This document shows, piece after piece, positions 1-9,329 of a stretch of 64,000 nucleotides of DNA (the stretch's first letter is position 1; every line of letters starts with the position of its first letter). Source of the stretch: Fagopyrum homotropicum (lineage: Eukaryota; Streptophyta; Magnoliopsida; Caryophyllales; Polygonaceae); NCBI GenBank assembly GCA_033239125.1, contig BSWB01000004.1:119979235-120043234 (forward strand). Direction: 5' to 3'. A program made the position numbers and the translations under genes. A model generated the notes under the pieces. It did no database searches. It was not told the origin of the DNA and saw nothing but the letters and a program-made list of their open reading frames with translations.

Positions 1-2
1 CG

Positions 3-2327
3 GATGATCAAGAGAAGACGACTTTTACGTTCCCATGGGGTACGTTTGCTTATAGAAGAATGCCATTCGGCTTATGCAACGCTCCAGCCACCTTCCAAAG
101 GTGTATGATGGCAATCTTCTCCGAATATGTAGAGAATATCATGGAAGTCTTCATGAACGATTTTTCGGTATATGGTTCTTCCTTTGATAATTGTCTCTAT
201 AACCTTTCACTAGTTCTTAAGAGATGTGAGGACACTAACTTAGTCTTCAACTGGGAAAAGTGTCATTTCATGGTAACCGAAGGGATTGTGTTAGGTCATC
301 TAGTATCACAAAGAGGAATAGAAGTTGATAGAGCGAAAACAGAAACCATTGAGAAGTTACCTCCCCCTTCTTCGGTAAAAGGAATTAGAAGTTTCTTAGG
401 ACATGCAGGCTTCTATAGGAGATTCATAAAAGATTTTTCTAAGATTTCAAAACCCTTGACTAATCTTTTGATGAAGGACGCAACTTTCGAATTTTCGAAG
501 GATTGTCTAGATGCTTTTTGCACGATCAAAGAAGCTTTGATTTCAGCACCAATCATTCAACCACCCGATTGGACTCTTCCATTCGAGGTCATGTGCGACG
601 CAAGCGACGTCGCCATAGGAGCAGTTCTTGGACAGAAGAAAGATGGTCGCACTCATGCCATCTACTACGCTAGCAAAACGCTAGATGAGGCTCAATATAA
701 TTATGCAACTACGGAAAAGGAACTTTTAGCCGTAGTATACGCTTTTGAGAAATTTCGTTCCTATCTTGTAGGTGCGAAGGTGATAGTCTATACGGACCAT
801 TCCGCAATCCGATACCTCTTCACGAAGAAGGATGCGAAGCCAAGGCTTCTAAGGTGGATCCTACTCTTACAAGAGTTCAATATAGAGATTAGAGATAAGA
901 AAGGATCGGAAAACTCAGTTGCCGATCATCTTAGTCGTCTCCCACAACCCACCGGCGAGACGGACGAGCTTCCTATAGACGACTCGTTCCCTGACGAGCA
1001 GCTACACGAGATTGAGGAGTGTCTTCAACACATCTCAAAAGGTAATGATCCATGGTTCGCCGACATTGTAAATTACCTTGTTTGTTAGGAGATCCCACCC
1101 GGACTTTCATATGCTCAAAAGAAGAAATTCTTTAGTGACGTCCGGCAATTCTATTGGAACGAGCCTCTTCTATTCAAAAGAGGTCCCGATGGCATTTACA
1201 GGAGATGCATCCCCGAAGATGAGATAGATAGTGTCATCCTCCATTGCCATTCTCTACCATGTGGCGGACATGCTAGTTCCCACAAGAGTTGTGCTAAGGT
1301 ACTTCGTTCCGGTTTTTATTGGCCTACACTTTTCAAAGATGTGCAAAAGTTTGTTGTTTCTTGTGATGCTTGTCAAAGGACAGGTAATATTTCCAGGAGG
1401 AATGAGATGCCTCTCAACAACATGCAAGAAGTAGAGATCTTTGACGTATGGGGCATCGATTTTATGGGACCTTTCCCATCTTCATGCGGTAACCAATATA
1501 TACTTCTTGCCGTAGACTATGTCTCAAGATGGGTAGAGGCAATCGCTTCTCCTACTAATGATGCAATGGTAGTGGTGAAGTTCTTCAATAAAACGATCTT
1601 CCCAAGGTTCGGAACTCCCCGAACCATCATTAGTGACGGAGGAATGCATTTCACGGCCCGTCGATTTGAGACTCTATTGGCTAAGTATGGGGTGACCCAT
1701 AAGATAGCTACACCTTACCATCCGCAAACCAGCGGACAAGTCGAAATATCCAATAGAGAGATCAAGGGAATTTTAGAGAAAACCGTCTCTAAAACAAGAA
1801 AAGATTGGTTAATGAAGCTTGACGATGCACTATGGGCATACAGGACGGCCTTCAAGACACCAATAGGTACTACTCCCTATAACCTTGTCTATGGTAAATC
1901 CTGTCATCTTCCTGTAGAGTTGGAGCACAAAGCCTATTGGGCCATCAAGTGGCTCAATTTTGACATGAAAGAAGCCGGAGAGAAGCGGCTCTTAGACATC
2001 AATGAGCTAGATGAGATCCGGCTAAATGCGTATGAGAACGCAAAGATATACAAGGAACGGACAAAGCGTTGGCATGATAAGCACATCATTCCAAAAGACT
2101 TGAAGGAGGGAGACCAAGTCCTCCTATTCAACTCAAGGCTGCGTCTATTTCCACGTAAGCTCAAATCCCGTTGGACAGGACCTTATTTAATTAAACGAGT
2201 TTTCCCCCATGGTGCAGTTGAAGTATGGGGTGAACAAAGCGGAAGTTTCAAGGTCAATGGCCAACGGTTGAAGAAATATACACCGGAAGCTCCGGTCGAG
2301 GAGATAGCTCCTATCCTCCTCCATTGA
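3..2327 (+). pseudogene. pol: Athila pol (RT, RNase H, integrase), partial and inactivated
   Basis: One reading frame runs from codon 3 to the stop at 2325-2327 and is broken only by TAG at 1086-1088, where the related frame at 35263-38639 has a glutamine codon. RT palm comes first. The catalytic box reads FMND instead of FMDD (AAC at 156-158), so a metal-binding aspartate is lost. RNase H follows (DASD about 597, TDH about 795, ending ADHLSR about 920). Next is the integrase zinc domain (HCHSL... and CDACQ, about 1240-1385). The catalytic core keeps D at 1458, D at 1635 and E at 1743, with the canonical 35-residue D-E spacing. The C-terminal region ends in a VNGQRLKKY-type tail. The frame is otherwise intact, which suggests fairly recent decay. 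Confidence 0.92.
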
Positions 2328-2370
2328 ACACATACCATACATCGTCTAGCTAAAGATGATAAATTAAGCG

Positions 2371-2391
2371 CTTCTTGGGAGGCAACCCATG
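2371..2391 (+). promoter_or_regulatory. Post-integrase hairpin (TGGG-AGGCAA-CCCA)
   Basis: Forty-four bases after the pol stop lies a short inverted repeat with loop AGGCAA, preceded by GCGCTTCT. The same block occurs at the equivalent place in element 3 (35204-35221, minus), where the stem is CTTGGG/CCCAAG. Conservation in noncoding DNA between two diverged copies suggests an RNA structure. Its role is unknown. Confidence 0.55.
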
Positions 2392-2598
2392 ATAGTATAA
2401 TTTTTCACCCTTTTATCACTTAGTTAGAGTAGATTAATTGTTTTGCTTCTTTGTTTTCGTTTTTATTTGTTCCTCGATGCACTCTTGGTTTGTCGTGTCA
2501 TTAATCGCAGGAAATTAGGTTCAACTCGAGAGATCCATGGAAAAAGGGAGCACAAATCAGTTAAATCTTCAAGATCCATGAAGAATAAGGAAGGAAAT

Positions 2599-2945
2599 CG
2601 AGATACACTAAGTAAATCGTCCGATTCAAGAGCAGAGCAAGGCGATTTTTGACAACAGGAAGAAAAATCGACCTGGAGATCGACCTGCCCAATTAAATCG
2701 TTCGATTTCCTATGTGTTCAGAGAAAAATCGAGTTACCCAAAATAAATCGTCCGATTCAGAAGCAGAACAAGGCGATTTTTGACAACAGGAAGGAAAATC
2801 GACCTGAAGATCGACCCACCGAATTAAATCGTCCGATTTTCTTCAGATCCAGAGAAAAATCGCCCCGACGATTAAATCGACCCTATAGATCGTCCGATTT
2901 TCTTCACAGTTTCTCGAATCTATATAAAGACTCAACACTCGATCT
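2599..2945 (+). promoter_or_regulatory. Internal promoter-like module: type-A palindrome cluster plus TATA box
   Basis: The stretch between pol and the post-integrase ORF holds five palindromic sites of the form AAATCG-NN-CGATT(T) (2614-2626, 2695-2708, about 2743-2756, 2825-2839, 2888-2901) with many half-sites between them. A good TATA box, TATATAAA, follows at 2921-2928, 442 bases before the ORF start. Element 3 has the same arrangement: palindrome cluster 34890-35010, TATATAAA at 34862-34869 on minus, 429 bases before its ORF. I infer an internal promoter for the downstream ORF; this needs transcript mapping. Confidence 0.6.
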
Positions 2946-3298
2946 TCCTCATTCCACAACTTACAACTCTCGATTTCCCCCTTCTCAAGAATGCCGAAAA
3001 TCGCCCTCAACCTACAATCCTCATTCCTTCATCATTTTGAGTGATTCTTGGCTCCAAATTGAAGCATTTTCAACAAGGAACAAGGATCTAGCAACAACAA
3101 GCACGGCAATCGACTCCTCCACAAGGAATTCAGGTTTTTCTTTCCAAAACCTAAGTTTCTAATTCAAATTGAAGTTTGCTTAGGAAGTGTTTGTTTGCTG
3201 GAATTGATTGAGGAATCTGCTTAGGAATCATTATAGGAGAATGTATGTGGTGATTGCTTGAACAGAACTTTACAGAATTGAGAGAATCGTTGAAATCG

Positions 3299-3369
3299 AG
3301 AGAAAAATCGACTCAGCCCAGAAAAATCGTCCGATTTTCACCAAGAACAGGCCGATTTTTTGACTCAGA
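3299..3369 (+). promoter_or_regulatory. Pre-start palindrome unit and possible splice acceptor
   Basis: A half-site, a full palindrome (AAAAATCG-TC-CGATTTT, 3322-3338), GAACAG and another half-site lie directly before the ATG at 3370. The last bases (TTTTTTGACTCAG) resemble a 3' splice site. Element 3 has the same order before its ATG at 34433, but with CCACGG-type motifs, and ends TTTTCGACAG. The unit also resembles the U5 unit at 7083-7138. Confidence 0.55.
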
Positions 3370-4851
3370 ATGGATCTTGTTAAGAGAGTAACTAGAAACA
3401 CGGGGAAGAAGAAGGGATCTTCTTCCAAAGCCCCTCCCCCACCTCCACCACCATCTCAAAACATCCCTAAGCTTCCCCCTCCCCTATCCAAGCACAAGAA
3501 ACGTTATGAACGTATCGTAGATCGCCCATTCACCCCTCCTCGCTACATAGTGCTAGATGACTTAGATTCATTGTTTGTTCGAGAGGATGTTGACATGATG
3601 CTTGACAGGGCTGGACTGACCCAGTTTTCTACGATTAGGGAGGATGCTTACACCGAGATCACCCTAGAATTCCTTAGTACATTTGAGCATGATCCTAGGG
3701 AAAGGATAGTCATCTTCCGCCTTATGAGCCAAAACCACACTATGTCCATTGACACTTTTGGAGACTTGTTTGGCTTCTCCTATTCAGATGCAGGCACTTT
3801 TGCTAGATGTGTTCGTGCTAGTGACTTTTGGGAGGCTATTTCAGTGGGCGAATATGGTGGAGATAAGTGGCGACCCGGAAATTCCAAGGAGACTAGCATG
3901 TACAACTTCTCCTTCAAGGTAGTACATCGGATCCTCAGCGAGAGCTTATTTGCACGGACAGAGACCCCACAGAAGCTCAAGGCTGACGAGCTTTTCATTC
4001 TCTACTGCATGACATCCACCACCATCCCCGACATTGCCACCATGCTTGCCGACTATCTAGGAAAGATAGCCAACAAAGCTAAGGGCGATATTTGCGCAGG
4101 AGGTCTTGTCACTCATGTGGCTAAGACCATGGGATTAGACTTCTCCGGATGCACTCTAGCTGAGAGTGCCCTTCCATTAGGCTCCCAGCGGTTGGTTGTT
4201 CGACAGGTTTTGATTCCTCGAGGGAAAGGAACACTTCATGTGCCCATGCCATGGCACAAGGATCCGAAGAAGAAGCCATCTGAGATCATATGGAAGTCCG
4301 AATACACTATTCGGAACAAGAGAAACTGGAAGGAGACGTTCGAGTCGATGCTTGAGGAGTTCTCCCCTCCTACTTATTATGATGATGATGCAGGTGACTC
4401 CGAGGAGGAGGATGAGGATGGCGGATAGGGGACCATGCTCGAGTTTGAGAGTGACACTCATAGCGGTCATGCTACGGATGCCATGGACACCGACACTCAT
4501 GGTGTAGGACCCAGCCGGACTAGTAGAGGCGAGGAGGAGACGGAGGATGACATGCAGCCACCTCGCCGCTCATTTGCACGTGCTCCAAGAGGACGAGGAC
4601 GTCGCCCTCCCCGCCACTTTAGGGAGCTAGTCTCTAGCTTCCAGAGCCTCAGCACCGACTATCATGCTCTCCACACCGACTACGAGACCCTGAACACTCA
4701 GTTCAGGAATTACAGGGAGGAGACGAACGCTAGGCATTCATCCTATGACGGCCAGATGAGAGACTTGTACTACCACCAGTTCGGCCACTTCTACGATCCT
4801 AGCGCACCGATGTATCCCTATCCACCACCTCCACCGCTGACAGAGGATTGA
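3370..4851 (+). pseudogene. Athila post-integrase ORF (ATHILA ORF-1-like), one in-frame stop
   Basis: A 493-codon frame interrupted once by TAG at 4426-4428. The N-terminus is basic and proline-rich (about residues 10-45). The middle is a folded-looking region with phrases typical of the Arabidopsis ATHILA ORF-1 family, such as LDRAGL, IREDAYTEIT, FRLM and FGDLFGF, and ends near NWKETF. An acidic stretch follows, then an Arg-rich patch, a short coiled-coil-like region and a Pro/Tyr-rich tail (FGHFYDPS). It is colinear with the 32862-34433 ORF of element 3. It occupies the position sometimes called env-like, but I see no signal peptide or clear membrane segment. Function unknown. The coding part sits behind its own TATA-like and palindrome module. 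Confidence 0.75.
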
Positions 4852-6122
4852 GCTTCCACTTCTTTTACATTGTAAGTATTTTTCTCCTTTCTATGCTTGA
4901 TTTTCACATTGGGGACAATGTGGATGTCAAGTATGGGGTGGGGGTACTTACAATACCTTATGTTTCATCTTAGCACTTTATGTACCTTCCACTACTCTTG
5001 ACAAACTTGGCTTGTAATAACTGTTGCACTACTTGCTTTCCATTATGACACTAGCATTTGCATGATCTTTTTCAAATCCTATGAATTTTCAAAAAAATTT
5101 TAGTGCTTCTTATATGGAAATGACCTCTATGATGAGAATTGTGTATATGGATAGGCAAAAAGATGCTTAGTTGTGTTGAGATATTGATTATAGCATGAAT
5201 GAGTTTACTTTTGTTACTTGAACACATGAATAAGTTATATGATCTAGTTGTTTTGATAAGAGAATGAAATAATAGTCGAAGCTATATTGCAATTTCTTTT
5301 ACATCATTTAAGGATGACTAAGGCAATTCACTTCTTTTCTTTTCTCATATCTTGATCATGCTAGCTCCTCAATGAAATATGTAACCCTCCTTTTACCATC
5401 CGGGAATTAAGATAGGTGATTGAAAAAGGCATGTTTGATGTGGGAGGGCCAAGGAAAATGTATTGGAAAAAGTGCAAAAATTCATAAGTTTGGGGACGTT
5501 GAACATGAGGATGAGTAACTCGGCACCATTCACATAGCCGGGTGTTTGTGTCTTGCCAAAGTCCGATTGAACGACAAGTCCTAACGGGATATGGTATGTG
5601 CATCAAGGGTTTGAGGCATCTCGAAATTGAGAAACGCCGATTTTCTAGGCTTCAGTTTTTGTGCACCGCTGTCCATACTCTCAAAAAGTAAAGTATAATG
5701 AAAGCAAAGCTTTCTACATGCGAAGCATGTGCGGTGAAGAAAAATTCTTGAAGGTATTATGTGTTCCTCTTTCCCGGATTAGCACCACAATTGCCAAAAA
5801 GAGTTCCTTCCCTTAATACGTTTCTTGAACCTTTTCTTTGATTAGAAGACCTTGAGACTTTTATGCATGTGTTTAAGACTTAATGGCTTAGACTTGTTTG
5901 ACTTTGATTATCTCTACACCTTTATCATGTTCTTTATTTGTGTTTTCATGAAAGAAAAGGAGATTAGTTCATCTTATAATTACCATTGATACATGCTTTG
6001 CCTTTTTATGCCTTGAAATATCACTTTGAGGGTGATCCAATAAGAAGAAGCACTACCAAAAGAAGGAGTTTTGAGTTTTCATACATATATAATCCATGAC
6101 ATCTTATATTCTGAATTTCAGT
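4852..6122 (+). other. Long 3' untranslated region of element 1
   Basis: AT-rich noncoding DNA between the post-integrase ORF and the polypurine tract. It opens with a stem-loop plus purine tract (4905-4946) and ends just before the same kind of module at the LTR. Part of it is related to element 3 31514-32700 in opposite orientation, for example the tract around 5500-5640 and 32040-32165. I see no ORF of value. Confidence 0.6.
4905..4946 (+). promoter_or_regulatory. Stem-loop followed by internal polypurine-like tract
   Basis: CACATTG-GGGA-CAATGTG can form a perfect 7-bp stem (4905-4922). It is followed by AAGTATGGGGTGGGGG (from 4929). The same pair, hairpin then AAGTATGGGG, recurs immediately before the LTR at 6123-6160, and both copies also occur in element 3. 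It may act as a second plus-strand priming site or as an RNA signal. Confidence 0.5.
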
Positions 6123-6160
6123 CTTGCTTAGGGACAAGCAAGAGGCAAGTATGGGGTATT
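6123..6160 (+). promoter_or_regulatory. Stem-loop and polypurine tract before 3' LTR
   Basis: CTTGCTT-AGGGAC-AAGCAAG (6123-6142) forms a perfect 7-bp stem. Four bases later comes AAGTATGGGGTATT, ending next to the LTR start TGATGACATG at 6162. The identical hairpin lies beside the LTR of element 3 (31518-31537). This is the expected place of the plus-strand primer. Confidence 0.65.
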
Positions 6161-6465
6161 TTGATGACATGAATTATGTATCATCATATTCATGCATATT
6201 ACAGAAGATTTCCTCAGTTTACCTTGCATTAGAGAGATTTTGTATGACTTTTATGTTCTATTCAATCATTTGTCGGAAATAGAGGTCTACACGAGTTTTT
6301 GATGAATTATAGGTAATTGGAGTGGAATTGGAAGCAAAAGCGGAGCAAGAAACATTTAAGGATGTTAAGGAAGCTAAAGGAGTCTTAAAGGGTTCATAAA
6401 GAGCTAAGGAATTGCAAAGGAGAAGCATAGAAGACGAGCCAAGAGAAGAGCACTTTCTGTTGAAG

Positions 6466-6552
6466 AAAATCGTGCCAATTTACACATAAATCGGACGATT
6501 TTCCCCTAAAGAAATCGAACGGTTTAGTGTGTAAATCGACTGGGTCGATTTA
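6466..6552 (+). promoter_or_regulatory. Type-A palindrome cluster in U3
   Basis: AAATCGGACGATTTT (6488-6502) is flanked by half-sites AAAATCG, AAATCGAACGG and GTAAATCGACTGGGTCGATTT. It lies about 100-180 bases upstream of the weak TATA candidate, the place occupied by CCACGG-type clusters in the other LTRs. Confidence 0.6.
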
Positions 6553-7082
6553 TTATGTTTTTCGGCCAAATGAAAAGACGACACAAAGCCCAATTAATTT
6601 GGGCTAGAGGAGAGTTTTGCCAAACGGCCCACTTGCAAGAAACTATAGAAGAGAACCCTAGGAACGAAAACGAGGAGGCCGCGGCGGGAAATCTTTACAC
6701 GTTTGAGAGGAATTGAAGATTCTTGGAAGGAGATTGAAGGACTCTTTGCCGAAAAGCTAATCTTGATTCTAGTTGTGAGATTTCTTTGTTCATTGAAATA
6801 CTTGCTGTTTTTGAACACGAATTTGAGTTGTTTAGGAGATACATTGAGTTGTTTTGACAATCGTTTACAGATTTGAAGTTTATTGGAATTCTTTATTCAA
6901 GATTCGGTTTCTTTGCGATTTTTCTCTCAATAATTAATTTGATTCGATTTTGAAAATGGTTGGCTAAAACCTTTGTGATTCTGGGGAGAATAGTAGATGA
7001 TTAAGGCTTAGATGATGATAGACTGAACTCATTCAAACATTAGGACCCTGAGAGTTTAGATTTTAGTTTTGCGATAAACAGG

Positions 7083-7138
7083 AAAATCGGGCTGTTCTTG
7101 GGGAAAATCGACCGATTTTCTTATGAACAGGGCGATTT
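7083..7138 (+). promoter_or_regulatory. Type-A palindrome unit in U5
   Basis: Half-site, CTGTTCTTG, perfect palindrome GAAAATCG-AC-CGATTTTC (7103-7120), GAACAG, half-site. The spacing words CTGTTC and GAACAG are kept in the U5 units of the other Athila copies, while the motif itself is different. Confidence 0.65.
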
Positions 7139-7795
7139 ATTCTTCTGACGAACTTTAATTGAATCAATCTTTAAACCAAAACTAATCCTTGCCTAAATCC
7201 CAACCTTGATTAACCTTTTTACTCTCTAATTGAATGTATGAAGACACTTCAAACCTGATTCTACGTTTATTAGATTAAGATTTCAAGATTTGGGTAATAA
7301 AGAGACTCAACATCCTTTATTAAGTTTTTAATTGTGCTCGCTATTCTTTACTTTGGAGAGTCATATCCTGGAGTTTTAGATAGTTAGTTTGAACATAATT
7401 CTTGTCTTTAGATATTTCTATATCGCAGCCTCAACAACCCTTATAGAGAGAACCTTTAGATTAGTCATATAGGTTTCGGAACTTCACCGTACGAATCCTA
7501 CCTTTGAACAATTAATCTTGGCAATATAAACTCTGTCCTATATCTATAGAAGTGTCTTGAATCGAAAGCCGAAATCGGATACTTGAATCCTTGGAATCAT
7601 TTCACTCTTATTTGATCACAAAAGCTTTTTGCACTTTTGCTAGATAATTGAAATCGGAATTATTCTCACCAAATCCCTGAGTTCGACTCTGGAATTCTTA
7701 CCTTACTACAGCTGATCCGTACACTGCGGGTTCGCTTTGCTTTGAGTTCTAGATATAAATTTAAGACTTTGACGCACACACTTTTTGAGCGAACA

Positions 7796-9329
7796 CGAGG
7801 CAACAAAAGCTTTGCTTCGTGAATGGTCTTCAACTCCCAAGTGCTTATAACTCCTCTTTTATCTTCTTTTAGTCTTCTTCTTTTGGACCGAGGAGTTAGT
7901 AGCATAAAACGACACTATTGTGCTAAAAAGACTCTAAAAACTAACTTAAAAGATAGTGATTCCATCACCTATTACTGGTGTACATACGAAGAGGAGTATT
8001 TTCAAGTTATCGAGTTGAATATCAAGTTTAGCGAGCACCCCGATGACTTTTCGGATCTGATATGAGGACGTCGAAGCAGAAGACTAGAGATGACTTAACC
8101 GAAGGTTAAACAAATAGAGAGGAACCCAAGTAAACTTAAGCGAAACTGAGATGGAAACTACACAACCAAGGAAGCGACCTGAAGATATGAGAGTGGTTCT
8201 GAGGAAGCAAGGATGGATCATCAATAAAACAACATGAGACAACAAACTTAGGTTCTTCCAAGTGTCACGCTGATAAATTGGAGACGCGAAACAAGTGAAG
8301 ATGAGTACAATTACACTCGAGGATAAGATTGGCGTTTTAATTGAGACGTAATTTTCCCTAGGCGCTCCTAAGCACGGGAGTCTAGACGAAAGGTGAAAAT
8401 GGACCAATTACGAAGATCTAAGAGTACGTAAGTTAAACTTACAGAAGGACTAGAAGGTGAAGTTCCGATTTTACGGGATCCCAAGTGGGTGACTTTGTTC
8501 GGACATCTGAGGCTACATGAAAAATCATTTGGTGAATGTTCACATAGTAGAATATCTTTAAGAGGGTCAACCATTTTTGTTATGGTGAGAGGGCTAAGCA
8601 ACAACAAGAAGAAGGGAGTGCATAGAGATGATGGTTTCAGAAGACGAGAGACGCAAGAAGGAGCTTTTATCGAAAGACGGAAGACATCAACCAAGAGAAA
8701 CACGAGTGGATGCTAACTAACGTTAGAGATTTTGAGAAGAAGTACTTACAAGATTATCATGAAATACGGTTAAGCCTATGAAGGTGAGTCACATGACACA
8801 ACAAGGCCGAGAAGGGTATAATTATCTTGCAGAGGGAAAAGGGAGTGTGGAATGAACAATGAGCTAACAGAGTTTAAGGTAGAGTACCCCGAGAGAGTAG
8901 CATCATGAGAAGGGTAACATGGAGATTATAGAAGAAAGGAAAGTTATTGACCTCAAAGAAGGTCAACCATAAGCTAATCAGTGACAACAGAGAACTCATA
9001 GGTGTAGTTTGTCTATTGATGAGTGTAGATGGGAAGAGTAACCATATTATGAATCATAAAGGAGCGGTAACAAGAGCTTGGAATATTCCCGGTGGTTAAA
9101 TGTCAGTAGTAAGGAGTGATATCAACGAAAGGGCAAATGACGTAACTAAGTAGCCTTGAACGGGTTCAAGGCAAGTAATAGTAAAAGACCTCTTAGGGAG
9201 GGATTGTAATGACCCTATGTGACCTTCTTAGGTCATGGGATTGACATGTGGAGGGACGAAACGGATTAGAACCTTTAAGGTGTGATCAGGGCTGGAAGAA
9301 CTAGAGGATCAAGAGGATGGTGAGGCTTT
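7796..9329 (+). other. Degenerate sequence, probably gag/protease part of an old chromovirus
   Basis: No reading frame of value and no recognisable motif. It lies between the end of element 1 and the first clear RT remnants at about 9330, so the simplest reading is the decayed upstream part of the same Tekay-like element. A possible LTR-like start (AGGGAGGGAT then TGTAATGACCC, about 9198-9218) is noted but unsupported. Confidence 0.3.

Larger units (their letters stand above)
1..7795 (+). mobile_element. Element 1: Athila-lineage Ty3/gypsy retrotransposon, 5' end outside window
   Basis: The segment enters the window inside reverse transcriptase and then holds RNase H, integrase, a roughly 1-kb noncoding stretch, a post-integrase ORF, a long 3' untranslated region, a polypurine tract and a complete 3' LTR ending at 7795. 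The pol wording (RT-integrase order, integrase C-terminus, ORF after integrase) is that of Athila. The 5' LTR, gag and protease lie upstream of the window, so the TSD cannot be checked. This copy uses the AAAT/ATTT version of the dispersed palindrome described below. Confidence 0.9.
6162..7795 (+). repeat. 3' LTR of element 1 (1,634 bp)
   Basis: Starts TGATGACATG after the purine tract and ends GAGCGAACA, the same terminal GCGAACA seen in the other Athila LTRs here. It contains two palindrome groups (6466-6552 and 7083-7138), a weak TATA candidate (ACTATAGAAG, about 6642) and U5 wording shared with element 3 (CTTGAATCGA, CGTACACTGCGGGTTCGCTT). Flanking bases are CGAGG on the right; the left partner is outside the window. 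Confidence 0.85.

Noticed and set aside
1231..1434. Separate small ORF in element 1
   Set aside because: It is a shifted frame inside the integrase zinc domain.
3370..4851. Viral envelope gene
   Set aside because: Position is env-like, but no signal peptide, membrane segment or fusion-type motif is visible. The sequence resembles the ATHILA ORF-1 family.
8084..8716. ORFs of 75-111 codons on both strands
   Set aside because: No motif, no start context and no similarity to known domains. They lie in decayed chromovirus DNA.
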